Origin: Chlamydiota bacterium
GTDB lineage: Bacteria; Chlamydiota; Chlamydiia; Chlamydiales; Rhabdochlamydiaceae
Reading direction: 5' to 3'
Length of the DNA stretch: 64,000 bases
NCBI GenBank assembly: GCA_021772335.1
Contig: JAJFMD010000008.1
Location: 1-64,000 of the forward strand
Shown here: positions 8,492-16,741 of the stretch, in pieces
Layout of the letters: every line of letters begins with the position of its first letter
How positions within the stretch are numbered: the stretch's first letter is position 1
Notes under the pieces: generated by a model
What the model was told of the DNA's origin: nothing
What the model saw: the letters and a program-made list of their open reading frames with translations, nothing else
Database searches by the model: none
Translations under genes and position numbers: made by a program

Positions 8492-8956
8492 GAAAATGAT
8501 TTTCCTCAAGGTGTTTGAGGAATCGCTGCGCTTCAAGTTGGCGTTTGTAAATGTGTGATTTTATTGAAGATTTATTCCCAAAATCGTGAAGATTTAAAAC
8601 TCTATATCAATCCAGAAATTACGGGCTTTTCTAGTTAAAAAAATGCCATTAGAAAAGGCTGTTTTTCGACTGGGAATATTTGCGGTATTTTCGAGGGATT
8701 TATTAGGATAAAAATATCTTCTAGGGCTATTAATCGAAAGTTTATCGAAGAAGAGCATAGAGGAATCTCTGCTCAAGTTTTTCAACATGAGATTGATCAT
8801 TTAGATGGATTGCGATTTCCTGAGCGCATTGAAAATGAGAGTGATTTGCATTATATTGAGAAAGATGAGTATCTCATATATGATTTGGGCGGACAATTGA
8901 AAAACTGGCACAAAAAATGTTCTTTCGCGGAATGGAAAAGGAGAAATAGAAAATGA
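8492..8956 (+). pseudogene. Decayed peptide deformylase paralog
   Basis: In one frame the sequence reads as a peptide deformylase interrupted by stops at 8516 (TGA) and 8636 (TAA), with a further stop at 8480. Remnants are GIAALQVGV (motif 1, normally GLAAPQ), LYINPEI, KGCFSTG (motif 2, normally EGCFS) and an intact HEIDHLDG (motif 3), then an ending like that of the intact gene downstream. Its last codon overlaps the ATG of the intact deformylase as ATGA, so the pair was once a translationally coupled tandem duplicate. No frameshift is needed; nonsense mutations alone explain the decay. The N-terminal part upstream of 8492 is no longer recognisable. Confidence 0.8.
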
Positions 8957-9630
8957 AAACGGGTATTATTTTATCATTGATATTTTTAACAAAGGTTACA
9001 GCGATGCAATTTCCTGAGAAAATAGATTGGGTGTCTCCTGATCATCCTGTATTAAGTCAGAGAGCTGAGGAGATTGGAGAGAATGAAATTGAGACAACGG
9101 AGTTTCAAGAATTTTGCGATAGAGTGTTGGATTTTGCTCATGGAAATCAAAAGGATGGTAGTAGATCTGTACTCGTTGGTTTAGCAGCTCCGCAAATCGG
9201 TGTTCAAAAGCGCATTATTTCTGTTGATGTCGCTGCGGATGGAGTAGGTGGTGTGAATGATTTACATCTCTATATTAATCCGAAGATTATTGAGTTTTCA
9301 GATGAAAAGGGAACATGGTATGAAGGTTGTTTTTCTACAGGTAGTATTGTTGGGCTAATTGAGCGTCCTGAGCGCATTATTATTACAGCATTCAATCGTT
9401 ATGGAGAAAAAATCGAAGAAGAGCATACAGGCTATGTAGCGCGTATTTTTCAACATGAGATTGATCATCTAAATGGCATACGATTTCCTGAACGGGAAGA
9501 TGCTTTGATTGATTTGCATATTGTCTATCCTGAGGAATTTCCTATCTATCGCAATCAACAGGGATGGCGCAGCTGGCACAGAAAGGCAAATAAAGCAGAT
9601 TGGGAAAAAATTAAAGGAGATCGCGTTTAA
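8953..9630 (+). CDS. def: Peptide deformylase with N-terminal signal-like extension
   Basis: Removes the N-formyl group from nascent proteins. All three metal-enzyme motifs are present: GLAAPQIG, EGCFS (metal Cys) and HEIDHLNG (HExxH). The ATG at 8953 has a strong AAAGGAG site and gives an extra hydrophobic leader, MKTGIILSLIFLTKVTA, that looks like a signal peptide. A second ATG at 9004 also has a weaker AAAGG and would give a normal cytosolic enzyme. If the first start is used, this is an exported deformylase, which would be odd because the substrate is cytosolic. The broken paralog directly upstream suggests that this is an accessory copy. The gene ends 6 bases before the antisense tRNA-Asp. 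Confidence 0.85.
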   Translation: MKTGIILSLIFLTKVTAMQFPEKIDWVSPDHPVLSQRAEEIGENEIETTEFQEFCDRVLDFAHGNQKDGSRSVLVGLAAPQIGVQKRIISVDVAADGVGGVNDLHLYINPKIIEFSDEKGTWYEGCFSTGSIVGLIERPERIIITAFNRYGEKIEEEHTGYVARIFQHEIDHLNGIRFPEREDALIDLHIVYPEEFPIYRNQQGWRSWHRKANKADWEKIKGDRV

Positions 9631-9635
9631 AGAAA

Positions 9636-9709
9636 CGCGGGAGACGGGACTCGAACCCGCAACTTCCGCCGTGACAGGGCGGTGCTCTAACCAGTTGAAC
9701 TACTCCCGC
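9636..9709 (-). tRNA. tRNA-Asp (GTC)
   Basis: Read on the minus strand, a seven-pair acceptor stem (GCGGGAG/CTCCCGC), a D arm, an anticodon loop with GTC and a T arm with GGTTCGAGTCC can be folded, with discriminator G as expected for Asp. CCA is not encoded. It lies eight bases downstream of tRNA-Val in the same orientation, so the two are probably co-transcribed. Confidence 0.95.
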
Positions 9710-9717
9710 AAATCTGA

Positions 9718-9790
9718 TGGGCGCAACAGGACTCGAACCTATGACCGCCTGTGTGTAAGACAGGAGCTCTACCAACTGAGCTATGCGCCC
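9718..9790 (-). tRNA. tRNA-Val (TAC)
   Basis: Minus strand folds into a complete cloverleaf: acceptor GGGCGCA/TGCGCCC, loop CTTACAC with anticodon TAC, T arm with GGTTCGAGTCC and discriminator A. CCA is not encoded. First gene of a tRNA-Val/tRNA-Asp pair. Confidence 0.95.
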
Positions 9791-9925
9791 TCAAAAAAAT
9801 TATCCGATAGGCTCGAAAAACGTTGAACAATTTAGCGTTAGTGCTCTTTTTTCTCAAGAAGATTGTCTTCATGGTTTAAATGGATTTTTCTTGAGATTTT
9901 TTTGGCTCTCACCAATGCTAAGGAA

Positions 9926-10336
9926 ATGAAGAGAAAAAAATACATAATCTTTTTTTGTTTATTGTTGAGCTGTTTAGCGAGTTGCTCTCCTAATCGTCCA
10001 GAAGACTTTCATGCCGAAGGGAGATCATTAGCTCGCAAGCTATCGGATGAGCTTAAGACAATAGAATCAATTGATGATCTAGAAAAAAACCAGGCTGAGT
10101 TAAAAAAATCTTTTAATCAGCTTGTTGATTTGATGATTGAAGCGCGCAAATATCAACTTGCACATCCGGATGCAGAGTGGATAGATAACGGCGCAGATGA
10201 AAAACAGGAAGAGCTGATTGATCAGTTACGAACAATATATGCTCTGCCAGGTGGAAGGGAAAAAATAGAGGATCTTCAACGTGAAGCTCTATTGAAACTC
10301 GATGCCTTTGAAAATGCAATGAATATGAAGTCATGA
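9926..10336 (+). CDS. Small predicted lipoprotein
   Basis: A 136-residue protein that starts with a basic-hydrophobic leader ending in LASC, a good lipobox, so it is predicted to be a lipoprotein. The mature part is charged and helical (EGRSLARKLSDELKTIESIDDLEKNQAELKKSFNQLVDLM), with no family I recognise. I start it at the ATG at 9926, which has an AAGGAA site close upstream; an upstream extension to 9863 would bury the signal peptide. Its stop overlaps the ATG of the following MFS gene (ATGA), so the two are co-translated. Confidence 0.65.
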   Translation: MKRKKYIIFFCLLLSCLASCSPNRPEDFHAEGRSLARKLSDELKTIESIDDLEKNQAELKKSFNQLVDLMIEARKYQLAHPDAEWIDNGADEKQEELIDQLRTIYALPGGREKIEDLQREALLKLDAFENAMNMKS

Positions 10337-11577
10337 CAAAAACTAAGAAAAAAAACCACTCTCTACTTCCAATTTTTTTAACCGTTTTCCTTGCCTATGT
10401 GGGAGTGACTCTACCCTATCCAGTGTTTTCTCCCTTATTCATCTATCCAGAAGGGAGTATTCTACCTAGCCATTATAGTTCAGAAGTGCGCTCAGCGATT
10501 TTAGGTGTTGTTCTTGCTCTGTACCCTTTTGGTCAGTTTTTTGGATCTCCTTTTTTAGGCCGGTTATCTGATCTTTATGGACGAAAGCGAGTTTTACTGG
10601 GTTCCTTAGCATTAACAACGCTTGGTTATTTCATGACGGCCTTGGCGATCACTTGGCTGAATCTGCCTTTTTTGATCATAAGTCGTATTATTTGTGGTTT
10701 TGCTGAGGGTAACGTCGTGATTGCTCAATCTGCAGCAGCAGATATGACCAAGGGACATCAAAAAGTACGTAGCTTTAGCTATATTAGTTTAGCGATTTCT
10801 CTTGGATTTATCATCGGACCTATTTTAGGCGGAAAGCTTGGATCGAAGAACATCGTTTCATGGTTTAACTATGCAACACCATTTTGGTTTTCTGTTTTTA
10901 TGGCTGTTTTTACTTGGTGCACAGTTTATTTCTTTTTTCCTTTGCTTAAACTTCCTGAAAAAAAACCATCAAAAAATGAATTTTTTAAGGAGCTAGTTAA
11001 TTTTAAAAACGTTTTTCGCATTAAAAAAATGCGCCGCATATTCCTCACTTCTTTGACGTTTTGGTTTTCTTTTCTGCTTTTTTTTCTCACTGTTCCTATT
11101 TATTTAACGCTTGTTTTTCAAAGCGGTCCAAGTCAGATTGCTACGGCACAAGCGTATCTTGCTGTTTTTGTCTCGGGAATACAGCTTGTAATTAGCAATG
11201 TATTTGCTAAACGTTTTTCGCCTTTCAAAGCTATTATTATAACTAGCTTGGGATTGGCTGTTTCATTAATTCTCTTTATTATTCCTCAGCGATACGAGGC
11301 TCTTTTTCTTACATTGCCGTTGCTTGGTATTTTTGTTGGAATTGCAATGACGAGCATGCAGCTTATTGTATCAAATAGCGCAGGCGAAAGAAAGCAAGGG
11401 GAAGTGTTAGGGGTTAATGCATCCATTATCGTCACTGCAGAGGCATTAGCGGGGCTTCTTGGAGGGGTGCTTGTTGGAATATCGCCTAGCAGTCCTTTTA
11501 TTATTGCAGCAGTTTTTGCTTGTCTCGGAGCATTCTTCTTATATCTACAAAAGAAATCTCTTAAGGAATCTCTTTAG
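10333..11577 (+). CDS. MFS transporter, TetA/drug-efflux-like
   Basis: A 414-residue integral membrane protein with about 12 hydrophobic helices. The MFS motif A is seen at residues 76-86 (GRLSDLYGRKR) between helices 2 and 3, and SRIICGFAEGN resembles the helix 4 motif of the proton-antiporter branch. This suggests proton-coupled efflux of a small molecule; the substrate cannot be read. Translationally coupled to the lipoprotein upstream. Its 3' end overlaps the convergent symporter gene by 17 bases. Confidence 0.8.
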   Translation: MTKTKKKNHSLLPIFLTVFLAYVGVTLPYPVFSPLFIYPEGSILPSHYSSEVRSAILGVVLALYPFGQFFGSPFLGRLSDLYGRKRVLLGSLALTTLGYFMTALAITWLNLPFLIISRIICGFAEGNVVIAQSAAADMTKGHQKVRSFSYISLAISLGFIIGPILGGKLGSKNIVSWFNYATPFWFSVFMAVFTWCTVYFFFPLLKLPEKKPSKNEFFKELVNFKNVFRIKKMRRIFLTSLTFWFSFLLFFLTVPIYLTLVFQSGPSQIATAQAYLAVFVSGIQLVISNVFAKRFSPFKAIIITSLGLAVSLILFIIPQRYEALFLTLPLLGIFVGIAMTSMQLIVSNSAGERKQGEVLGVNASIIVTAEALAGLLGGVLVGISPSSPFIIAAVFACLGAFFLYLQKKSLKESL

Positions 11578-13015
11578 CAGATTGATGAACGAGATGATCA
11601 GTTGCAAGTGAAACTATATAAATAGTGATGCAACTCGAAACAAAACCAACGAGCATTGCAGGAATTTTTAAAGGAAAAAGAGAGTTGATCGATGGCCATA
11701 TTGCGGCAACGATTCCACCGGATAGTATTCCAGCCCATCCTCCGTATTTATTGACCTTTTTTGAATAGAGCGAAAAGATTAGCAAAGGACCAAAAGCAGA
11801 TCCAAGCCCCGCCCATGCATAGGAGACAACGCCGTAAACGGTTCCTACTTCAAAAAATGCAATCATGTATGCAATAGCTCCAGTAACTACAACTCCAGCA
11901 CGGGAAACAACTAATAGGGTCCTCTGACTCGCGTCTTTGCGATAGAGTCTTTTATAAAGGTCTTCCGTAACACTTGAAGCGAGAACGAGAACTTGTGAAC
12001 CAATTGTATTAATCGTAGCAGCAAGCACCGCGCAGAGAAAGAGACCGATCAGAAAAGGGTGAAATGATCTTTTGACCATTTGGATAAAGACTTCTTGAGG
12101 ATTGGCGAGACCTGATTCTTGAAAGAAAGGAATGCCAACAAGACCGATTAATGTCGCAGCTCCAAGAGAGAGCACCATCCAAGTCATACCAATGTATTTT
12201 GATTTCTTAATTTCTTGAACGCGTTTTATCCCCATGAATTTAGTGACAATATGGGGCTGACCAAAATAGCCAAGTCCTAGCTCAGTCATAAGAAAAAAAG
12301 CTGTAAGCAGAGTCAGTGGTTTTAAATTTGGCAGTAGAGCTGTTGATAGTTGAACCTGATCGATAGCGTTGATCATTACGGTCCACCCCCCGAGCTTAAC
12401 CAGGGTGTACACAGGAACAAACAAGATGACAAGTAATAGAAAAATACCTTGAAATAGATCGATCCAAGCAAGAGTGCGATACCCACCAAAAAACACGTAA
12501 GGAATTACAATGGCAATTCCAATAGTGATACCCAATAAATAACTGATTTCAAAAAGTGTTATTGCTACATAACCAAGACCAATCAGTCCAGCAGAGATAT
12601 AGATCGTATAATAGAAGATGCACATGATTGAGCTAAAAACACGTATTAAACCAGAGGTGTCAGCGAGCCTGCTTTCGTAGAACGAAGAAAAGGTAAGGCT
12701 ATTATATTGTTCTGTAGCAATGCGTACGCGAGGGGCAATGAATTGCCAGTTTAGAAACATAAATAGTGTTAAGCCAATTCCGACCCAGGTATTAAACATG
12801 CCGGAGAGAAAAACAACCATCGGATAACCGATAAAAATCCAACTTCCCATGTCACTGCCATGGGCGGCTAATGCTGTTAGCCAGTAGTTTAAACCCCGGC
12901 CTCCAATAATAAAGTCATTTGCTGATATATTGCGCTTATAAGAAAAATAAGCGATCGATGCGACGATAGATAGATAGATAACAACAGCTAATGTTTGATA
13001 AAGTTGGTCTGACAT
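11561..13015 (-). CDS. putP: Sodium:solute symporter, PutP-like
   Basis: A 484-residue member of the SSS family with about 13 membrane helices. The N-terminal ANDFIIGGRGLNYWLTALAAHGSDMGSWIFIGYP and FGGYRTLAWIDLFQGI are typical of PutP, as is GSQVLVLASSVTEDLYKR in the second half. The likely job is Na+-driven uptake of proline or a related amino acid, consistent with an intracellular bacterium importing host nutrients. Proline as substrate rests on overall similarity only. The gene is monocistronic between convergent MFS and co-directional ttcA, with a 45-base gap to the latter. Confidence 0.8.
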   Translation of the reverse strand: MSDQLYQTLAVVIYLSIVASIAYFSYKRNISANDFIIGGRGLNYWLTALAAHGSDMGSWIFIGYPMVVFLSGMFNTWVGIGLTLFMFLNWQFIAPRVRIATEQYNSLTFSSFYESRLADTSGLIRVFSSIMCIFYYTIYISAGLIGLGYVAITLFEISYLLGITIGIAIVIPYVFFGGYRTLAWIDLFQGIFLLLVILFVPVYTLVKLGGWTVMINAIDQVQLSTALLPNLKPLTLLTAFFLMTELGLGYFGQPHIVTKFMGIKRVQEIKKSKYIGMTWMVLSLGAATLIGLVGIPFFQESGLANPQEVFIQMVKRSFHPFLIGLFLCAVLAATINTIGSQVLVLASSVTEDLYKRLYRKDASQRTLLVVSRAGVVVTGAIAYMIAFFEVGTVYGVVSYAWAGLGSAFGPLLIFSLYSKKVNKYGGWAGILSGGIVAAIWPSINSLFPLKIPAMLVGFVSSCITIYIVSLATDHLVHQSAKEIP

Positions 13016-13060
13016 TACATACTCAAGTTCAATAAGTTCTTAATTTAACAGATTCAAAGG

Positions 13061-13804
13061 TTACTTATAAAGTGCTTTTTTTGATCCATACTCGAACATT
13101 GCTTGCGCTAGATTTTCTTTAACGTTGGGAAAAATTTGCTCGATTTCATCGATCATATCGGCGACTTTACGGCGCATAGAATTTTGACCAACGGGGCATT
13201 GACAAGAGATACGCGCAAATTGGTATGAACGCGCAAAAGATTGAATTTCCTCTTCAGATACATAAATTAGAGGGCGAATAATCGTCACATCATAATCGAT
13301 CATTTTAAGTTTCGGCAAATTTCCAGCAAACTCTGCCTTATGTAAAAGGTTCATTAACAACGTTTGAATGTTATCGTCACGATGATGACCAAATGCAATC
13401 GTTTCAATCCCTTGGTTTTTAGCAGCATCAAAAATTAATTTTCGGCGATTTCTAGAACAGCTATAACATTTTAATGTTTCAAGTTTTTGCTCTGTATGAC
13501 AAATCGTTAGGGGAATTGAGAGTTGCTCACAAATTCTTTTTAAATAATTTTCTTGAACTCCAGGGCCACAAGAAAAGGCGCCACTCACATGAATTGCATG
13601 AATATCAAAATTTTTAAAACCCTTCCCTCGAATCGCATTTAGCAGATAAAGTAGCGTCAAGCTATCCTTTCCACCACTTAATGCTATAGCTAATCGATCA
13701 ACATCTTGTAAGAGATCAAAGTCATATAAAGCCTTGCGACACATGCTTTCAAGTCGCTTTCCGCTTTTTCTCCAAGGAGGTTTTGCTAGTAATTTCTGTT
13801 CCAT
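13061..13804 (-). CDS. ttcA: tRNA 2-thiocytidine biosynthesis protein TtcA
   Basis: PP-loop ATPase that thiolates cytidine 32 in tRNA using an iron-sulfur cluster. The ATP pyrophosphatase loop SGGKDS is at residues 43-48. Cys113 and Cys116 (CYSCSRNRRK) and Cys201/203 (CQCPVGQ) match the cluster-binding cysteines of the TtcA group, and GHHRDDNIQTLLMN is a further family signature. The protein (247 residues) is shorter than the E. coli enzyme at both ends, as is common in compact genomes. A related CTU1-type enzyme is possible but less likely given the CxxC spacing. Confidence 0.85.
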   Translation of the reverse strand: MEQKLLAKPPWRKSGKRLESMCRKALYDFDLLQDVDRLAIALSGGKDSLTLLYLLNAIRGKGFKNFDIHAIHVSGAFSCGPGVQENYLKRICEQLSIPLTICHTEQKLETLKCYSCSRNRRKLIFDAAKNQGIETIAFGHHRDDNIQTLLMNLLHKAEFAGNLPKLKMIDYDVTIIRPLIYVSEEEIQSFARSYQFARISCQCPVGQNSMRRKVADMIDEIEQIFPNVKENLAQAMFEYGSKKALYK

Positions 13805-13873
13805 CAGTCATAGACGTTTAAGTTAAAGTGGATTATTATATCCTGCCAGTAAATTAGATGGAATGAGGCAATA

Positions 13874-14119
13874 ATGAAAAAAGCGGGACGGAATGATCCT
13901 TGCCCATGTGGATCTGGTAAAAAATATAAAAAATGCTGCGAGATGAAGCAGCGTCAAAAAAAAATTGAGGCCAAAGCACTCTCTGTTTCAGACCTAGGAC
14001 AACAGATGTCACAGAAAATGGGGTCTCTTTTCCAAAAAAATGTTACGGAACATCCCATTGAAGAAAGATCTAAGGAACCAACGAAAGATCTTCTTAAAGA
14101 TAAAGACATCTCGATGTAA
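13874..14119 (+). CDS. SEC-C motif zinc-binding small protein
   Basis: An 81-residue protein whose N-terminus is almost entirely a SEC-C motif: [18 protein letters not shown], with zinc ligands Cys10, Cys12, Cys21 and Cys22. The motif is best known from the SecA C-terminus, where it binds zinc and SecB or ribosomes. The rest is a Lys/Glu-rich helix without a known domain. It may be a stand-alone ribosome- or nucleic-acid-associated factor, but no function is established. Divergent from ttcA, with the tRNA pair downstream. Confidence 0.8.
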   Translation: MKKAGRNDPCPCGSGKKYKKCCEMKQRQKKIEAKALSVSDLGQQMSQKMGSLFQKNVTEHPIEERSKEPTKDLLKDKDISM

Positions 14120-14128
14120 AAACTATTG

Positions 14129-14150
14129 AGCAGAATTTTAGCCTTCTGCT
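14129..14150 (+). terminator. Weak hairpin between SEC-C gene and tRNA-Thr
   Basis: AGCAGAA (14129-14135) pairs with TTCTGCT (14144-14150) across an eight-base loop. It sits directly after the SEC-C gene and before tRNA-Thr. The stem is short and no T-run follows, so it is only a possible terminator. Confidence 0.3.
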
Positions 14151-14171
14151 AAACTCCGCTTCGTTCTTTAT

Positions 14172-14244
14172 GCTGGTGTAGCTCAATTGGTAGAGCACCC
14201 GACTTGTAATCGGACGGTTGAGGGTTCAATTCCTTTCGCCAGCA
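14172..14244 (+). tRNA. tRNA-Thr (TGT)
   Basis: Complete cloverleaf: acceptor GCTGGTG/CGCCAGC with one G-T pair, D arm GCTCAATTGGTAGAGC, loop CTTGTAA with anticodon TGT, T arm GGTTCAATTCC, discriminator A. CCA is not encoded. Followed 14 bases later by tRNA-Tyr on the same strand. Confidence 0.95.
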
Positions 14245-14258
14245 TTCTTTTTCCCTTC

Positions 14259-14340
14259 GGGGGTGTCGCATAGTGGCAATTGCAAGGGACTGTAAATCCC
14301 TCGACTTCGGTCTCCGCCAGTTCGAGTCTGGCCGCCCCCA
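14259..14340 (+). tRNA. tRNA-Tyr (GTA)
   Basis: Class II tRNA with a long variable arm: acceptor GGGGGTG/CGCCCCC with one T-G pair, loop CTGTAAA with anticodon GTA, a variable stem around CGACTTCGGTCTCCG and T arm GTTCGAGTC, discriminator A. Paired with tRNA-Thr upstream. In many bacteria a tuf gene is nearby; none is seen here. Confidence 0.95.
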
Positions 14341-14561
14341 ATAATTATGCTAAATTCAGACATGTTCTCTTTGGCATCTTCCGAATCTCGATCCTCGACA
14401 AACATAGTAAGTTTGTTTTCGGCTCGATCTTCAAAATCTACTAAAAGATCTTCAAGCCTTAAAAAAGAGTATCCTGATTGGGGACGTCTTATCGGCCTAA
14501 AGTTTCCAATTTTCTGATAATAAATCTTTTTGCTAGGAGTATAGGTCTGCTTTTCTAGATT

Positions 14562-15695
14562 TTAGAAGGATTGAGAAAGAATGGGTTCAGGGGCTTCTTC
14601 TTGTGGAGAGGTGGGACGATCTGTTTCCGGGGTGTCGGGGGTTTGTAGTTTGGCATAGGCGTTGAAGAGGTGATAGAAGTAGGCAATGATATCTTCGATC
14701 ATTAGGTTGTTGAGGTAAAATTCGCGAGCATTTTTTGCCATTCTTTTAACTTTGGAATCGTGAGATTTGGCCCACTTTATTTTTTTCACTAGATCGGAAC
14801 AATCTTTGTTAAAGGAAATGTAGTGCACATTGGGTTTAATGGCTTTGTAGAACCATTCAACGTAATCTGAGGAGCTTTTTAAAACTGTTGAGCCTGTTAA
14901 GAGTTGCCAATGAAGAGATGATGAGAAGCTATATCCATCTAAGGCGATTAGGTATTTGTATTTCATTTGGTCGATAGGAGAGACGTGGTTCCTTAGGATA
15001 ATGTTTTCAATAAGCCATTTTTTTGAAGCAGGATAAATGCGTGTAAACCCAGCATCAATTTCATTTGGATATTTTTCAGATAAACGAACAATTTTTAGAC
15101 GCAAGTTTTTTCCTGATTCGTAACCACCTCCTGTTGTTGCTCCGCGCCAGAATGCGACTTCAGTTTTATTTTCCCAGGGAATAGGTTCTTTTATATTGAG
15201 TATTTTTTTTGTAAGTTGATATTTGCTATCGAGTTTGCGCGCTTGAGGGAATAAGACAGCGGAATAACTTTTTTTCATTGTGCAACTTACAAATACAGGA
15301 CAAGCAAGTGGTTTTTTTGGACTAAAATTATCTGAAGTGCAGATTAAAAATTCAATATTAGGAAATTGTACATGTTTTGTGCACGACTGTAAGAACTTGT
15401 ATGTTTTTTTATATTTATAACGATGATCGCAATCGGTTTTTGTATCGGGGATGACAATGTTGTTTTCGATTTTTATTTTAAACAGATTGGGATGATTTTT
15501 ATAATCTGCATAGACCTTTTCTAGATCAGAGGTGGTAATTTTGTTCTTATAGAGTGTGAGGTCAGATTCTATTTGATCAAGAGCCCACTGAGGAGGATGT
15601 TCAATTTTTTCTCTGAGATGGGTTTTGTTGATTTTAAGAGCTATAAGAGAATGAATAGGTAGTAAAAGAGAGAGAAGTAAAATAAGGTGTCGCAT
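14562..15695 (-). CDS. Exported GT90 glycosyltransferase, paralog 4
   Basis: Third gene of a three-gene GT90 operon, two bases after paralog 5. Signal peptide MRHLILLLSLLLPIHSLIA, then HPPQWALDQIESDL at 33-46, Asp122 in LICTSDNF aligned with the POGLUT1 catalytic Asp, WRGA at 183-186, KYKYLIALDGYSFSSSLHWQLL, and HYIS in place of the usual HYIP. Unlike its siblings it continues past the family end (YAKLQ) into a Pro/Thr/Glu-rich tail of about 25 residues (TPDTPETDRPTSPQ...), which is likely disordered. The tail could be an export, anchoring or retention signal; this is a guess. Confidence 0.85.
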   Translation of the reverse strand: MRHLILLLSLLLPIHSLIALKINKTHLREKIEHPPQWALDQIESDLTLYKNKITTSDLEKVYADYKNHPNLFKIKIENNIVIPDTKTDCDHRYKYKKTYKFLQSCTKHVQFPNIEFLICTSDNFSPKKPLACPVFVSCTMKKSYSAVLFPQARKLDSKYQLTKKILNIKEPIPWENKTEVAFWRGATTGGGYESGKNLRLKIVRLSEKYPNEIDAGFTRIYPASKKWLIENIILRNHVSPIDQMKYKYLIALDGYSFSSSLHWQLLTGSTVLKSSSDYVEWFYKAIKPNVHYISFNKDCSDLVKKIKWAKSHDSKVKRMAKNAREFYLNNLMIEDIIAYFYHLFNAYAKLQTPDTPETDRPTSPQEEAPEPILSQSF

Positions 15696-15697
15696 CG

Positions 15698-16738
15698 TTA
15701 TTCTAATTCCTGTAGTTGCGAGTATTTAGTGAATAGATGATAAAAATAGGCGATGATGTCTTCAAGCAGTAAATTGTTAATGCTAAAATCATAAGCATTT
15801 TCTGCAATTTTTTGAGCTTCTATATCATGCTGTTTTGCCCACTCAATTTTACTAATAAGATCGAGATTGTTCTGATAGGAGATGTAATGTTCGTTGGGTT
15901 TTAGTGCGCGATAAAACCATTCGATAAAAGGGGACTTTTGCTTAAACACTAAAGATTTAGAGAACAGTTGCCAATAAAATGAAGAGGGAAAACTAATTCC
16001 ATCAACGGCGACTAAATATTTATACTGACGCTGTTTCAGCGGAGATATTGACGGAGCTTTTTTAAGGGTCTTTTTTAGAGAAATATTTGCTGTTTTAATG
16101 GCATTGAATCCTGCATCGATTAAATCGGGTCTGTTTTTAGCAAGATTCACAAGGCGTATTCTTTGCCAGGCGCCACCGCGTCCTCCGCGAATTGTCCTAC
16201 CTCGCCATAGAGCTTTTTCGATTTTATCCTCCCAAGCAACTTGTGGAGCTTTTAAAAGAGGAGCAATTGGATTTTTAAGAGCGCTTGTTTTCCGTTTTTC
16301 TGGAAATAGAACAAGGGAGGGGCTATTCATTTTTTTGCAGTACGCAAAAATGGGACATGGAAGAAATCGCTTGGTATCATAGCGATCTAATGTGCACATG
16401 ATGAGGTCGACATCAGGAAATTTTACATATGCACTGCACCATTTGAGTAAATTATAGGTATAAGTATAGTACCCTCGGCCTGTTTTTTTCTTGTCGGGGA
16501 TAACTTGATTATCTTTAATTGTCAGACGGTTAAAACCGTATTGATTTTTGTATTGCTGGTAAGTTTTTTCAAAGTGCTCTTTGGTAATCTTTTTATAGTC
16601 TCTAAAATCCCATTCGATTTGTTCAGTTACCCACAGTGGGGGATTGCTGATTTTATCATCAAGAATTTCCCTATTAACCTGCTGTCCTATTGATAAAGCG
16701 GTATATAAGAGCAAAACTGGTAAAACGCGTAATATCAT
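15698..16738 (-). CDS. Exported GT90 glycosyltransferase, paralog 5
   Basis: Middle gene of the GT90 operon, three bases after paralog 6 and two bases before paralog 4. Short signal peptide MILRVLPVLLLYTALSIG. NPPLWVTEQIEWDF replaces the usual PPQW, Asp118 in CTLDRY aligns with the catalytic Asp, WRGR follows the usual Trp-Arg-Gly position, and KYLVAVDGISFPSSFYWQLF and HYIS are present. Ends YSQLQELE. Sequence divergence from the other copies is large, so the operon looks old rather than freshly duplicated. Donor and acceptor unknown. Confidence 0.85.
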   Translation of the reverse strand: MILRVLPVLLLYTALSIGQQVNREILDDKISNPPLWVTEQIEWDFRDYKKITKEHFEKTYQQYKNQYGFNRLTIKDNQVIPDKKKTGRGYYTYTYNLLKWCSAYVKFPDVDLIMCTLDRYDTKRFLPCPIFAYCKKMNSPSLVLFPEKRKTSALKNPIAPLLKAPQVAWEDKIEKALWRGRTIRGGRGGAWQRIRLVNLAKNRPDLIDAGFNAIKTANISLKKTLKKAPSISPLKQRQYKYLVAVDGISFPSSFYWQLFSKSLVFKQKSPFIEWFYRALKPNEHYISYQNNLDLISKIEWAKQHDIEAQKIAENAYDFSINNLLLEDIIAYFYHLFTKYSQLQELE

Positions 16739-16741
16739 AGC

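Noticed and set aside
8594..8800. Minus-strand frame of 68 residues
   Set aside because: It is antisense to the peptide deformylase pseudogene and has no signal, ribosome binding site or family resemblance.
9509..9872. Reading frames of 105 residues (+, 9509-9826) and 61 residues (-, 9687-9872) over the tRNA pair
   Set aside because: They are translations of tRNA-Val/tRNA-Asp sequence; phrases such as RETGLEPATSAV and AHSSVGRAPVLHTGG are well-known spurious proteins from tRNA genes.
14341..14561. Search for a tuf gene or other small gene after tRNA-Thr/Tyr
   Set aside because: No frame with EF-Tu motifs or convincing coding potential; the stretch seems to be plain intergenic sequence.
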